Assembly (NCBI RefSeq): GCF_015832195.1
Contig: NC_052031.1
Span: forward strand, 8,681,850 to 8,745,849
Length of the DNA: 64,000 nt
Source of the DNA: Motacilla alba alba
Taxonomy: Eukaryota > Chordata > Aves > Passeriformes > Motacillidae
Direction of reading: 5' to 3'
A model generated the notes under the pieces. The model was not told the DNA's origin, did not search any database, and was given only the letters and a program-made list of their open reading frames with translations. Positions 50,772 through 63,700 of the stretch are shown piece after piece. Made by a program: the position numbers and the translations under genes. Every line of letters starts with the position of its first letter. Positions within the stretch are counted from its first letter, which is position 1.

Positions 50772-52426
50772 ATAAAAAGCTAGTAGAGGATCGGTGCTCT
50801 AAGAGCTAAGAGTTATTTCTTCATAACCTCTTTGCAGTTCCTTTGTTCCTTTCAGAATATTTTTCTGATGTACCACATTAAATCTAACATTGATTTCACA
50901 TTGATATCTCAGTATCTCAGTTGTGGATCAAGTTTTACTCAGTTTACTGATCAAGCCCCTCATAATAATTCATTTTCTACAAAAGATACAGAAGCTTTGC
51001 AGTCAGTTGGATGAAGTGATAGAAGAACCTCTTTAAATTACCTTTATTTCTTTTGCCTGCATAATAACATTTTTATTTTCTGTTTCAGGGAAAAAGAAAG
51101 TGGTCTGGCATCAACGTTTCTGGTTTATATAAGAGCACTGCTACATGTTTATATTTCTTACAAAATCTCTGCTAACTTGCAGACTACTTGACATACGTGT
51201 TTATTCACATTCAATTTTCCAAATCAGATTTAGTTCAAGCTAGCACAGAACGTGGAAACTCAACTGTTCTTGTCAGGTTTTCCTTCAGCAATGGTCTAGA
51301 CAGTTAAAGGAAACAAAAGTTGTTCCAAATTTGTATTTGTTGGTATGTGAAATAGAACGATACTGAGGGATGACATGGAATTCAAAACTGATGCATAAAA
51401 AATATAAAATATATCTTAGAAAGAATAAGTTAAATCCCTTCATCTAAAGAATGAGAATTTATGTTTACACAAAAAGATTGGATAAGAAGATATACTAACC
51501 CAATATGGGGTTTCATTTGAATTGTGATTTAACAGTGCAAGGAAGTTCAGTTTCAATTCTGGCCTGTTTTTATAAGAACTTTGGGAGGGTTTGCTGATAC
51601 TAAATATGCCAGTCTTGCCAAGATATGTATATATGATGAACCTGATTACATTGAAAATAGGTCTTCAATTGTGTTGATTGATTCAAGATTCTTGAATATT
51701 CAGTGAACAGTGAATTTTCTCTTCCTAGGTCTGATCTTGAAGCTATTGTAATTCACTACTTTACAGACAGTAACAATCCTTAATCAGATTCAGAGTATGA
51801 GGGGAGCAACTACTGTATCACCCCAGAGAATAATAAATCTTGATTTCCCTTACTTTTTATAGTTATGTTTTCTTCTATGAAGCAGTTGATATTTCAGGCC
51901 ATTTAATTAAGTAATTGTTTTATCATTTACAAAAAATATATGGTTGAATTTTAAATTTAAGGAGTTGAATGTAGACAAACTATGAAAGAATTTTATCTGA
52001 TGAGTTAAATAAAATTAAATGCAATTCTGAAGAATCTGTTAGTTTTGTTTAATTTGACCTTCTTAAATTGGCAACTTCAACTTGGTGACCTCCAACATTT
52101 TTAAAAGTTCAGCTAACACCCTAGTAGGTATCTCTGTTTCTTTCAATAGCTCCTGAAGTCATCTGTATGGCAAATGACATCAACATCTGGGAAATGGCAG
52201 AATGACATGCTAACTTCTCCCAGCAGTAAGAAAACAGAGCATATTTAAGAGGTGATAAAGTGGGGAAAAGAAACCAGAGTAGGGGGAAGAAAGGGCAAAA
52301 TGTGGATAAGAGAATATGAGAATACAGACCAATTTGGAGATAAATTTCATAATATATTGCAGTTTCTTCTTTGGATTGCAATCAGTAATTTCTTAGTAGG
52401 TTTGTACTAAAGAAAGGCTTATTTTG
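50772..52426. other. Noncoding block, no gene seen
   Basis: AT-rich unique sequence with open frames no longer than 86 codons and none recognisable. No repeat family, RNA gene or promoter was seen. Confidence 0.67.
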
Positions 52427-52466
52427 GTATGTCTCATAGAAAGAGACATCTTTCTATGAGACATAC
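52427..52466. repeat. Perfect 17-bp hairpin with 6-nt loop
   Basis: The arm gtatgtctcatagaaag (52427-52443) is the exact reverse complement of 52450-52466, with a 6-nt loop (52444-52449). The perfect match means either a very recent origin, such as template switching, or selection on the stem. At 17 bp it is shorter and more perfect than a typical microRNA precursor. Confidence 0.93.
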
Positions 52467-54522
52467 AAATCTTCATGTGGCTACTTTGTAACATAATTTG
52501 AAGAATCAGAAGACTCAGTTTTGCAGAGGTCTCAATTCCCAATGAAAAAAAAAAAAAAAAGAAAAAACAACCAAGAATCTCAGCATAAAAAAGGGGTACA
52601 GGATCCGGAGACCAGTCGCAGAAACCTGAAATCCACATGCTTCTATTTCATAAAACTGTATCATAAAACTTTAAATGGATTTCTCATAAATTAACATACC
52701 TATAATCAAGGAGGGGACTTTCTTTATCCTACCCCCTTTTGGAAAGATATGTATTCTGTCCCATCCTCTCCTTGCTTGCATACCACAATTGCAAACAGTC
52801 ACCTGTTGAGTATTCAGAGCAAGGATATACCAATATTATCACTTCCTTTTGCATGACCAAGATCTGCTATCACATTATTGACATGCTCACCCCATGTGTT
52901 AATACTTTGTCACCTCACTCTGCACAGAAAAAGCAAAAAGCAGATTTTAGGGTAAGAGTGAAATGAGGGGCAAGGGAAGATAATTAATAAAATCTTCCTT
53001 ATGAAGGCAGAAAGGGGACCTTTATTGTGAATAAAAGTATTTCTGTGGGGATGTGTAAAAGTTAGAGCTATATTAATGATGGTACCTCAGTTCTACTTCA
53101 TAACAGTAATAGAAATAGACTTCAGAACATTAAAATATATGAAACATTAGGTTTAACATTCATGTGTGTGTATATATATACTGATAAATCTACACAAGAG
53201 TGTGCTGTGTATCCTTGTTTCCCAATCCTATTCACTGAGATGTCTTCAACCCCTTCACCACAATTGTATGTATCCCCTTTTCAGACATATAAAACAGGAG
53301 AACACACTTGGGGGAAAGAGGAATTTCTTCAGACTACCCTAATGTTTCACAGATTGGATTTCTGTGGCTTTTTCCTAACTTCCTTTTCTGGGAAACAAGG
53401 TACCAAGTAAAGGGGATGTTTTAACTCCGCACTTATCTGACAAGAATCTAACCTGCATGGCAAATTGTTAATGTCTAATAGGAGTTTGTTCCAAGATGTT
53501 TTATGTCAGTTCTACTATACCAGAGCAGGAGAAGCAATGTGACATTAACACTGCAGTGTTTCAGGTCTCTTCCTTGCACGGGATCAGATTAAGTTCACTG
53601 CATAATTCATGGTTGAGTTCCATGATTGCCATGTAAGAGTGGGTCTTTTGGTTCACCTCCACCTCAGTTTGTTGTATCAAACAAGTCATACTTGCTTTTG
53701 AATTGCAAGGGGAAACTGAGTGAAGAGGAATGCAGAAATACTTTCTGGGGACCTTTTATTCTTTAAAAGGAAGCATGAAATCAGAGTTTTGATTGCTCAA
53801 GTGCTGTTTACCATTTCATCTATCTTGATAGTGCAGTAATTTAAGAGTTCTCAACATCTTGCTTCAGACACTTAAAGACTTTGAGTATTTGTGTCCCAGC
53901 TGAACTTTTTAACTCATGCAAGGGGCACAAAACAGTGACCTACCCCTGAAATCAACTTTTTAAATCAGAAAAATGTGTACTATATGACTGGAAAGAGAAT
54001 TTTCTGAGTATTGAAATGGGAATTATGAATCAAAGCTCATGGGCTCCAGTTTCCTTTAAATGAATAAGCAACTGCACACGACAGGATGTGCATCAGCTGG
54101 TCAGCATTTGTGAAATTTGGGTGCAACATTGTGCCTTAATATAACATGTAGTGTGCATATATTGGATTATATAAACAGTCCATGGACTTACTAAACTTAT
54201 ATTTTATTTTTGGTGTGCAAAAAACTACATGTAAATTTAGAAAACAATGTTTAAAAGCTTGCTTTAGAAATATGCAAACTGTCCTCTAAGGAAGAGTGGT
54301 AAGGAAAATAGCAACATCACTTCTATGTACAGTAAAAATGTATCACATTGTTTTTCCCTACTCCCTCTACACCAGCAGTGCTTCAGATTCAAGTTACTTA
54401 TACAGTTTTTCCCTCCAGTTCCATTCTGCCTCTCACCTCCCAGTTACTGGGAAATGAGAACTGATAGAGCAGATTTTAAATCTAGAATTTGTGTCTTCAT
54501 AAAACCACTAAGGAATAAGCAG
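52467..54522. other. Noncoding block with poly-A run
   Basis: AT-rich unique sequence. A run of 16 A at 52545-52560 continues as gaaaaaac, possibly a decayed retroposon tail, but the sequence to its left is not recognisable. A short (TG)n(TA)n stretch lies at about 53163-53179, and a 14-nt perfect palindrome (aacactgcagtgtt) at 53547-53560. No gene was identified. Confidence 0.65.
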
Positions 54523-54580
54523 GAAGGTTAAACTAGATGATCTCCAGAGGATTTTCCAACAAAAAAATCCTGTGATTTCC
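54523..54580 (+). mobile_element. CR1 LINE 3'-end fragment, plus strand
   Basis: The order gaaggttaaactagatgatc, then tccagagg, ttttccaac and atcctgtgattt follows the sense-strand CR1 3' terminus (gactagatgatc, then ccagaggt, ccttccaac, then attctgtgatt). Only the last approximately 60 nt are recognisable, and the terminal octamer array is decayed. This copy is in the opposite orientation to those at 14346 and 60221. Confidence 0.75.
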
Positions 54581-56402
54581 TAAAAAATCGAAAAGTGTCC
54601 TTGCTTGGATGTAGACTACATACCCATACACCTCAGAGCTGTAGGAATGCACACCTAAGCCCTCATCACTTTTCCTGTTCTACAAACACCACAGTGATTT
54701 ATCCATTAAAAATGGGAAGTCTCCACACAATTCTTAACCTAAAAATTTGTTAAAAAAATAATGTAAAAAATTACAGCTACTAAAGGGTTATTAATATTCA
54801 GATACAGGATTGTTTCAGCTACCGATTTCAACTATTGATTTAGAAACACATGTAACCAAAAAACTACTGACCTGCCACAATCAGAACTATGCATATGATT
54901 CTATTTCCCTTCTTGCATAGATTTTGCAGTTCTTCACTTTTCAACAACTAACAAATTATTCTCAGGAGAAAAACTAAATTTCAGGTTACAATTTTGCATG
55001 TGAACAAAGCTACATTAGATTGCATTCAGTCATCTTTGAGTATTCCTTCTCTTCAGGTGTGAATAACCAATGGTTTTCGTGTGGACTTGACACAGTTGCT
55101 GTAAGGAGTTCTGCAGATCTCCTTTTTTCTCTATTACCTTGTACATGTTGATATCATCAATGAATTTCAATTATCACTACAATGATATTACCTATAAAAA
55201 AACCTACTTTTCATAATAATAACAGACAAGGAAATATAGACAAAGGCACCAATATTAGTAATATAGAAATGACATTCATAGTGATGATTTTATCAGTGAA
55301 GACTATCTCCAACTGTAATTACAAGGGAAAAAATTACAATAATTATACATATAAAACACCCCTGCAATATATGATTTTTCTTCTTCATTCAAGTTAAATA
55401 CAAAAAATATATCACTGCTAGTACTTTGAACCTAATTCACCTGGATGAGAGGCATACAGGCAGTTGAAATATCCTAAACCTCTTGGTTGCCCTCATTGCA
55501 GCTCCATGTGCTCAAAGTTTCAATGATGTATCTACCATAAGATGAGATTATATTTCTGTGATGTGAAAAACTGGGAAGCCATATCCAAATGTTTAAGACT
55601 TTTTAGACACTGAAAGATGAAGAAATTCCAGACTTCTGAGCACTCAATCCTCGTTCTTCTCCCTGCTGCTAAGGCTGCAGGCATTCTGATTTGAGGTCTC
55701 TGGTTATGTATTTATTTCCTCATGACTTCTGTCATCATCCACAATCATAAAATGGCAAAATATTGCCACTTACTTTGCAGAGAAATTATAAATAGTCTCC
55801 TGTCTCCAAATATTTGTAAATTATTACTTTTTAACTTAATTTTAGTTTCCAAAGAAAGACAGAAAATCCATAGCATATTCTCATCTGTTGAGCTGGCATG
55901 AATTCAGATTAAATCCACTAAAATCAGTGAATTTTCTGTGAATTTTCATCACAGCTTTCCAGGAAAATCCTCATAGAAATCAGGAGAGATTCACCACTCT
56001 ATTATCTGAACTGATTTTGTCTGCTCTCTATCTGTACCACAGGACAGTTTAAAAACTAGTTGCATTTATCTATGTAATATATATAGATAGAAAATTAATA
56101 TTAGACACGGAATGGTTCATTCGTGTTATTGCTGGGATAACAACATCCACAGTAGGGAATTCTTTCTTAATAAATAGCCTGCTGTTGAATACAAGCCAGT
56201 TAGCAGATTGACTACAAAGATGCCATCAATTTGAAGCTAGGGGACGCTTTTACAAGCTGCAAATGTCTTCTGACTAATTTCTGACTCATTAAAGCTTTTA
56301 TGAATCTTGCCAGATGTTTAAGGCCTAAGGGAAAGTCAAATGTACATTTAAAGATGATGAAAGAAAAAATAGGTAGAAAGAAACACTGAGAATTATGTTG
56401 AG
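54581..56402. other. Noncoding block, no gene seen
   Basis: AT-rich unique sequence with A-rich patches around 55195-55340. Open frames are short and unrecognised. The right end (about 56330-56402) may belong to the same decayed CR1 body as the following feature, but I could not align it with confidence. Confidence 0.62.
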
Positions 56403-56570
56403 TGGAAGCTGGCTTACATTGTCCCAGTTTTCAAGAAGGGCAAGAACAAGGATACCTGTCAGTTTCACTGAATGCACAGTAAAATCATGGAAAAGATTAC
56501 TCTGGGAAGTATTAGAAAACACCTGGTGGAACAACACAGTCATAAGTCCAACAAAACTGATTAATCGTTA
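56403..56570 (+). mobile_element. Decayed CR1 ORF2 reverse-transcriptase fragment
   Basis: In the frame starting at 56403 the translation reads WKLAYIVPVFKKGK, the characteristic stretch of CR1-type non-LTR reverse transcriptase (known form: WKLANIVPIYKKG). It is followed after a gap and a stop codon by KIMEKITLGSIRKHL, matching the CR1 GKIMEKIILGAI motif block. The intervening NYRPVSLT block is collapsed to a remnant and an in-frame stop is present, so it is dead. No 3' end adjoins it: the nearest CR1 3' tail, at 54523-54580, lies upstream and is a separate piece. Confidence 0.85.
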
Positions 56571-58659
56571 TCCCTTCAAAATTCATCTAAACTTGCTTTA
56601 TCACAGAATTGTAGTGAAATTCCTTTGAAATGTGTATTATTGCTATTTTCATAATGCATTTCTACAGCAGCACTGCCATAGCAATCATGAATGCAATGCA
56701 GTAGTCAGCTCCTGATGGTTAGCTCTGCTGCTGCCATAGGGCGCAGAACACTCCTACTAAGCTTGAAATGCAAAATGAGTCGGCACTTCAGAGCTTGTGT
56801 TAGGAGTAGTGGTCTCCTGATTTTTGCAGACAGACTGTATTTTCAAATCACTTAATCTCAGCAGTGGAGGGGCACCCAGCAGGCTCAGAGGAGTGCGGGT
56901 GGCAGCACAGCCTGCAGGAACACACGGAAGGTGCTTGACGCCAAGGAGATGGGCTCATGCTAAGGCTGTGGCAATGAATCTCCCTTCCTGCAGCTTAAGA
57001 GCACAGAGCCAAAATACTCTGGCTCCAGACTCCAGTAGAATTCAACATTTCCTCTTAAATGATCCATAAAGAGCCAGGAAAGCTCTCGCCAGCACAAGCC
57101 AAAAAAGAATTGGATGATTTAAAGGATAAAGCAAAAGAGTTGCTGCAGTGCTACAGTGGATATTAATACTTCCATGCTAGGAAAAGTTTTGAATTTACTA
57201 CAGTAGCTTGATTACTTTCCATCTCAGCTAAATCCAGTCAGAATTGCAATAAAACCTTTTAGTCAAAGAAAAGAGGTTTAATATCACATGTCTGTTGTAG
57301 CTGACAAAAACCTATCTTGGAGCAGCTCCTTCCAGTAAGGAATGGGATTAAACACTAGAAGAAAATACGTCCCTAGAGACCATCTATAAGACTATAGCTC
57401 TGAAGTGATGAATGCTGCATTCCAACAAGATATTTTACACTAAATAATTAATGTATAGCAACACAAGGTGATAGAAAAGCAATAATTGCATTACATTTCT
57501 TATTAGAGTGTTCACATTTGCTAAATATTTTAAGTCTAGCATGGGCTGTACTAAGCACACATGTCAAATATCAAAAAACTTTCAATCTGCTTTTCACATA
57601 GGAAGTTTTGTGTTAGATTTTGGTGTGCTTCTTTCTATATATAGCCCTCTCTAATCTGGTCTTCTGAGAGAATTCTATTTGCCAAGAAAGATAATTTAAG
57701 TTAACCACACAATACTATGGGCTGCATGGTGTAGAAAATAGGGAATTAAACCGAAGTGAGGGTCTACTTTAATCTTCTTTATCAACCAGCACAGAAACAG
57801 AAGGCAGTAGCTCATATAATTTGATTCATATGTACAGCACTCTCAACAAAATAATTAAATGAATCAGAACAAAGTACTGGATAATTACTTCAACTATTGG
57901 AAAATCTTGGCATAATAAGTTGTAATTGAAACTATTAAAAGCAAAACTTTTGATTATTGAGAAAAAAAATATGAAGAAAGGTCATATGGTAAGAATAGTT
58001 GCACAGACAGACTGGGAGAGACATAATTACTGTCCCACCATTGTCTGTGCGTGAATACTTTATGGCATTAATTACTAAACATGTGTAAATGTATTTTTAC
58101 AACTACTTTAATTGAGAGCATTAAAACCAAAACCACTATACAGCATTTATGTGCTGGTTTTGGCCTGAAATCTTATCTAAGGCAGTTTTTAGAAGTTTTA
58201 TTTATTTATTTATTTGGAGGGTTGAAGAGTTGACTAGAGGTCATGCAAAGTTTTCAACTTAAAACTGCATTTTCAAATGATCTTTAGCCTTTAGATTCAG
58301 CCTCCTCGTCAGTCTGTCCAATTGCATGTATGAATTCCTTTTCTGGTTTCTCCTCTCCCTACCTTCCCTCACTCCAACACACCTGGGTGTGATTTTAGGC
58401 CGTAATGCTAAATGAAAGAGTTTCCAGGTCTGGAAGTGTAAAGACTACAATGGCTTTGTGCCTTTACTGTCCCTTTCTGTTCCAGGGATATTTCCAGAGC
58501 AAACAGTAACTCCAGATTCAATTTAAGCAGCACTGAGGGCTCATTTTCACTGTAGCAGTCTCCTTATGCTTTTCATATCATAGTCACTCCAGAAGAGTAG
58601 GTTTTTTGACAATATATTCACAGTATCCAGGTTTCCCTTAATCTGCTCTGTTCTTACTC
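56571..58659. other. Noncoding block with GC-richer patch and (TTTA)n
   Basis: Positions about 56855-57065 are GC-richer and open for 81 codons on the plus strand, with an arginine/alanine-rich translation and no recognised motif or splice sites. A short (TTTA)n microsatellite of about four to five units lies at 58197-58215. The remainder is AT-rich unique sequence. Confidence 0.62.
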
Positions 58660-58681
58660 TTTTTTTTTTTTTTTTTTTTTT
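58660..58681 (-). repeat. Poly-T run (22 T)
   Basis: Twenty-two consecutive T, the longest mononucleotide run in the window, poly-A on the minus strand. CR1 elements lack poly-A tails, so this is not a CR1 end. A minus-strand retropseudogene would lie to the right, but 58682 onward matches nothing I recognise. Confidence 0.92.
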
Positions 58682-60220
58682 AAGAGATAGAAAGGGTCTC
58701 GTCCTTCAGCTTCTGCCTCTTTTTCCTAGACCAAAATTATAATTGCAATTACTGCATCAAAGTGTTTTGCCTCACATAGCAGGGCCAGTGGACATCTTAT
58801 TGATAAAAAGGAGCAGTAAGGAAGTGTCTCATTCCTTTTGAGGTGGATCAAATTTTGGGGGTCTGCTTAGATTTGCTTCAGGTTTATTTTGACTATGGAG
58901 CTTTCCAGAGCCAGACAAAATAGAAATTGTTAGCATGATTCCAAGTTTAGTTCTATGCTTTAGTAATTTTTGTCAACCAGTGCCAGCTTTTTTTTTTTTT
59001 TCATTCCCCTAACTTTTATTACACAATTTTGTATCAGATGACTTTGGAATCATTCAGATTTCAACCTCCTAGACCCCTACCTCTTTAACCCTTGTTCCCT
59101 TTTGCCCTGGTACAAGAGGTTGTGTCTGGGTAGAGATACATTAAACACAATCCTGTGAGTCAAAATTCATTTGGGATGGGAAACAACAGGGCATCCTCAG
59201 CTGCTGGAAGTAAATTCAACTTCTGTTCACAGCAAAGGAATTTCTAAGACAAAGTCTGGGGAAATCTCTGCAGCCTAATCGACACTTACAGGCACATCTA
59301 AACTTCCTCTGCTGATCACTCTTGCAAGGATTTTAACAAGTGATGTGCTCTTGCCAGCTTTTGAGGATTCATGTTTAAACAAGTTGGTTAAGAAAAAATT
59401 TGCTAAAGGACAGGCTCCTCTTCAGAAATCCAAGGAATCATTCCTTATTTAACAGGGATGAATGAGCAGGAAACTTTTTAGGCTCAAGCAGATGTCTCAC
59501 AATTGCCCTGCACACTTCCAAAACTACACTTGGTACTGGAGGAGTTATAAATAGGATTCAGTTGCATAAAATGTCAGGAAAAAATCTCTGTGAACTATTT
59601 TGGAGAATAAAGTGTATTTTTTCCTCTAAAGTTCTATGTTGTTTTGTTTTACAACTGCATGATGTTTTTGTATGAACCTATCCACTGTGGTACTACTTTA
59701 TTTTTTCAAATATATTTGCCTGAATACTTGAAGTAAGCTCTTCAGTGTTTTAGATTTAATTCTTCATGTGACCTTTATTTTGATTTTATTTTACATTCTA
59801 TCTATTTTGATACTCTCTATTAGGCAAAAGAGGATGCTGAATACTCTCATAACTAGATACTTGGTTCATTAATAAGCAAATTATTTTAAAATACTGTTCA
59901 TTTAGAGGTTGCTACTTTTTGGGAACATTTCCAGGTTGGAGTCCTTTCACTCTTCATGCTTACGAAAATGTGGATGCTCTGTCCCAGAAACTAAATTTAA
60001 ATAGATACAAAAGACAAATGTATGAAACATCATTTTTCATACAAGAAATTGAGACTAAGAAATGAAAAGATACTTGTCTAGCATCACAAAAAGAACTAAG
60101 GATACCTTGACCTGTGATGAAAATCTAATAGATAAATGGTGAGAGGAACCCTAAACCCAGCAAGAAAAGTGACCTTTTCCAGTTTTTAGTTTATAAAAAC
60201 TAGTTCAGATCTCCAATCTT
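58682..60220. other. Noncoding block, no gene seen
   Basis: AT-rich sequence with a second poly-T run of 14 at 58988-59001. About 59040-59160 is pyrimidine-rich but not a recognised repeat. No gene or RNA was identified. Confidence 0.65.
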
Positions 60221-60794
60221 CACAGAATCACATAGCAGTCTGGGTTGGAAGAGACATTTGAAGTCCATCCAGTCCAACCCTCCTGCAATGAGCAGGGCCA
60301 CTTCACTGGACCAGGTTGCTCAGATCCCAGTCCGGCCTGACCTGGAATGTTGCCTGGGCTGGGGCATCTACCACTTCCTGGGAAACTGCTTCCAGTGTTT
60401 CACCAGCTCATTGTAAAAAAAAGTCTTCCTTTATCCTATCTGAATCAACCCTTCTTTAATTTAAAACCATCACTCCTTGTCCAGTCACAACAAGCCCTGC
60501 TAAAAAGTCTGTCCAATCTTTTTTTGTAATAAGGTCTTTCTGGAACCCTCTATTCTCCAGGCTGAAAAATACAAATTCTCTCAGCCTTTCCTCATAAGAG
60601 AGGTGCTGCAGCCCTCTGATCAGTTTGTTGGCCTCCTCTGGACTTGCTCCAACACACTAACATCCCTCCTGCGCTGAGGACCTCAGAACTGGATACAGCA
60701 CTCCAGGGGTCCCACCAGAGCAGAGCAGAGGGGTAGTCACTTCCTTTGACCTATTATGCTTCTTGTGATGCAGCCCAGGATAGAGCTGGCTTCC
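60221..60794 (-). mobile_element. CR1 LINE retrotransposon, 5'-truncated, minus strand
   Basis: On the plus strand it begins with the inverted CR1 3' terminus (cacagaatcacatag, gggttggaagagac, catccagtccaaccctcc). It then runs through the expected landmarks: ttccagtgtt, aaagtcttcct, ctccttgtccagtcac, ttctccaggctg, ctctcagcctttcctcataa, cctctggacttgctcca, actggatacagcactccagg, agcagaggggtagtcac and gcagcccagga. About 570 nt of the 3' part is kept (the end of the ORF2 region and the tail). It is 5'-truncated, as most CR1 copies are, lacks the reverse-transcriptase core, and carries stops in the sense frames. It is the best preserved of the CR1 pieces here and the main evidence for a bird or close relative. 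Confidence 0.97.
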
Positions 60795-63700
60795 TCCCAT
60801 CCTGTTTAAAAAGCAGATAAGAAATGGCAGAGATAATTGAGTTACCATGAAGTTCTGCAAGTACTGCAATCTAAAGCAGCCCATGAAAAACTTTGTGATT
60901 GAAATATTTCTATTCCATTCTTTATTATCCTACAGTAGCCACATCAAGCAAAGGATTTCTGTGATTTTTTTTACTTTTAGTTCCTCTTTCACTTGAGTTG
61001 ACTCTGGTGACATAAATTTTTTCCTTGACGGAAAAGGTTCTAGTTTATGAAAATTGTATTATCAGAAAGGTATACAGAGCAAAATGTCTAAGCAGTCCTA
61101 AAGACACTAAAATCTAGCCCAGTAACCACTTTTGTGTTAACAACATCTTGTGAAAAATGAGATAGTCCTAAGGAAGAGTTCCAGAAACCTAGTTTTGCAA
61201 ATGTGCATATATACTTTTTCTCATCTGAAGATTGCTTCTGTTCCCAAAATGGAATTCCTAGATTTATTACAAAATAATCTGGAACAAATGTCTAAATACT
61301 GTGACAAGGTAAATTTGAACGAAACAAAATGTTACTTTACTATTCATCCATTGCTATGTATGAGGCTTCTGTCTGTCTCTGAAAGCTGTTCTAAGAACAA
61401 ACAGCTTCTAGGCAAATCCTTCTGTTGACTTCTAATTTCCTAGCAGTGTACACTTTAAAGCACTGTTTATATCAGAATCCAAGGGACTGATTCTCCGCTT
61501 ATTTATTCTAATGTAAAACATACTTACAAGAGATTCTATAATTCCCATTGGTGAATAATGTTGGTTTATTTTGTTCTGGGAAGATTTTGTGTCTAGAAGA
61601 TTTGATTCTTGGTAATTTTTTCTTTAGCCAATAAACATTTTAAAAAGTTTTTAAAGTCTAAAAACTAGTTAATTTTTCACTTACAGTAGTAGATATTTCT
61701 TTTTTATTCTACTCTTATAGATATAAACTGTGTAGCCAACAGCTATCACAGAAAATAAGGGAGGTGTTTTGGTTGGTTTTACAAGGGTCCTAGGAGTTGA
61801 AGCTTGCAGAAGCAGCAAGCTTCTGGACTTGAAGCTTGCTTGCCCTGCAGCAAACTTAGCCCAGTTTTGCTTTAGGGATTTTGAACCTCAGATATTATTT
61901 AACATTTACACTCAATATTTATTCTACTGAGATACAAATAGCATCACAGAAGCTTCCTGTGGGACGCCCATTCCCATGAAGAGATGATATTCAGCGTCTA
62001 ATGTGGATTCAGAGGGTTTAGAACCACCCTTCCCAAACGGAGGTTCCCATACTGAGCTTTGTTACTCACAAAGTAAATACAATTTCCCAGAAAACTGATA
62101 GCCCAACTTCTTCATCCACCTACTGAAACCAGATTATTGCAGATAATAATCTTTCAGATATCATGCTTAACTAATTTCCTGCCATTTTGGGTTTAATTGC
62201 TGTAACTATCATTTCCTGTGATGCAGTGCTATTGTAACACCTAGGTCGAAAGGATGATGTCAAACATGTTTTTGGTATTTTCAGTGGGTGTGCTACTGAA
62301 AAAATAACCGGAACATATATTTCAGCAGGTGTGTTAGTCTTGGCTATTCTTCCAATCTGTATTTCCTGATGGCTTTTGCTGCTCCCACATCTCATGCCAT
62401 CTCCCACCCTGGATGTGCAGTGTAAGAAGGGGCAGCCCTTTCAGGGAGGAGTGTGCATGCTCTGACCTTTAGAAGGTTTAGTAAATGAAAAGGGACATGC
62501 GAAATCAAGCGAGGGATTTACAGTGTTTCTGGCATTGCAGGTTAAACAAATACTGAACAAACTCAAAACAGAGCTGCACAGTTTAACACTTCAGCCCTGC
62601 AGAGTGACTCAGGGGAGAATGTTGGAGGGGTATTTGCTTACTCTGGTTTGAACCTTGGATTGAGCAAAGCAATGCTGGAGATTGAAAGGCTGCCTGAGTG
62701 TGCCTGTAATGAGCCTCCCTTTGCAAGCTCAGGTCAGGCTCCGTGCTTTGACACTGACACTCAGCCTGTCACATGTGACCATTTCACATCCTCAGCTCAC
62801 AGGGCTGCTTTCAGCAAAATGCAGGTACGGGAGAAAGAGCAGGGACCATTCCAAGTATTTTCTTTTGCTAAAACAAGCAAAAAAGGTATCTCTGTAGTTA
62901 GCCATGACAAAGAGGCTCTATTTAATGGTGCATTTGAACACAATTTTTTTATTTACATCTGGGTCAAAAGAAGTGTGTTATTGGGTTTGTGCTCTAGGAA
63001 ATGTCTTGAGACCTATCAACCCAAAATCTATTTCTTGAAATAGATATACCTCAAAACATGCTGGTCTCAGAGCACTTCTGACACTGTTGGCAACATTAAT
63101 ACAAACTGGGACTTAGATATTTTTTAGGTTTGGATTCAATTTCAAATTATGACCATGAATTTGTTTAAAGTCTTAGGACCTCAATACAAACTCCATTGAA
63201 AATGTGTGTGCCCTTACATTACATCTCAGGATCTAATAATTTAGAAGCTATTAGTGAACTTTGTAGCATGAGAGAGTTTTTACAAAGGGTAAGCAATACT
63301 CAGAATGGAATTTTACAATAGCAGAGAGCAAAAGTTTACGGACTGAGTAATCCTTTCACTTGTGAACCTCATAGAGTCCTTTTAGGCAGTAGAATATAAC
63401 TTCCCAAAAGGAGAAACAAGTAACAACACATGGAAGAATGTTTTATCATTGAATATTATAAAAGATCTTTACTGTGCTCAAGAGGGGGCTTTATTATTGT
63501 CCCAGCAAGATACACCAAAATGAATTCCCTAAGTGTAATAGAGATCTGCAATCTCATCTATTCTTACAGATGTGAGCTCTCAGGAACAGAGGAAAAAACA
63601 AACAAACTTTGGCTAAATAAACTAGTGCATACAATGTACAAGAGCAAACAGCCTTAATCATGAAAAAGTTCAGGACATGAAACTCTTTCTTTTATTACTC

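Noticed and set aside
56824..57069. 81-codon frame in a GC-richer patch
   Set aside because: No domain, no splice context; composition alone explains the length.
58660..58681. Poly-T run as the tail of a minus-strand processed pseudogene
   Set aside because: The sequence to its right matches no gene I recognise and no target-site duplication is apparent.
62648..63043. 131-codon plus-strand open frame
   Set aside because: No recognised motif, no ATG at its left edge, no acceptor to pair with the donor-like site, and a length that chance can produce in 64 kb.
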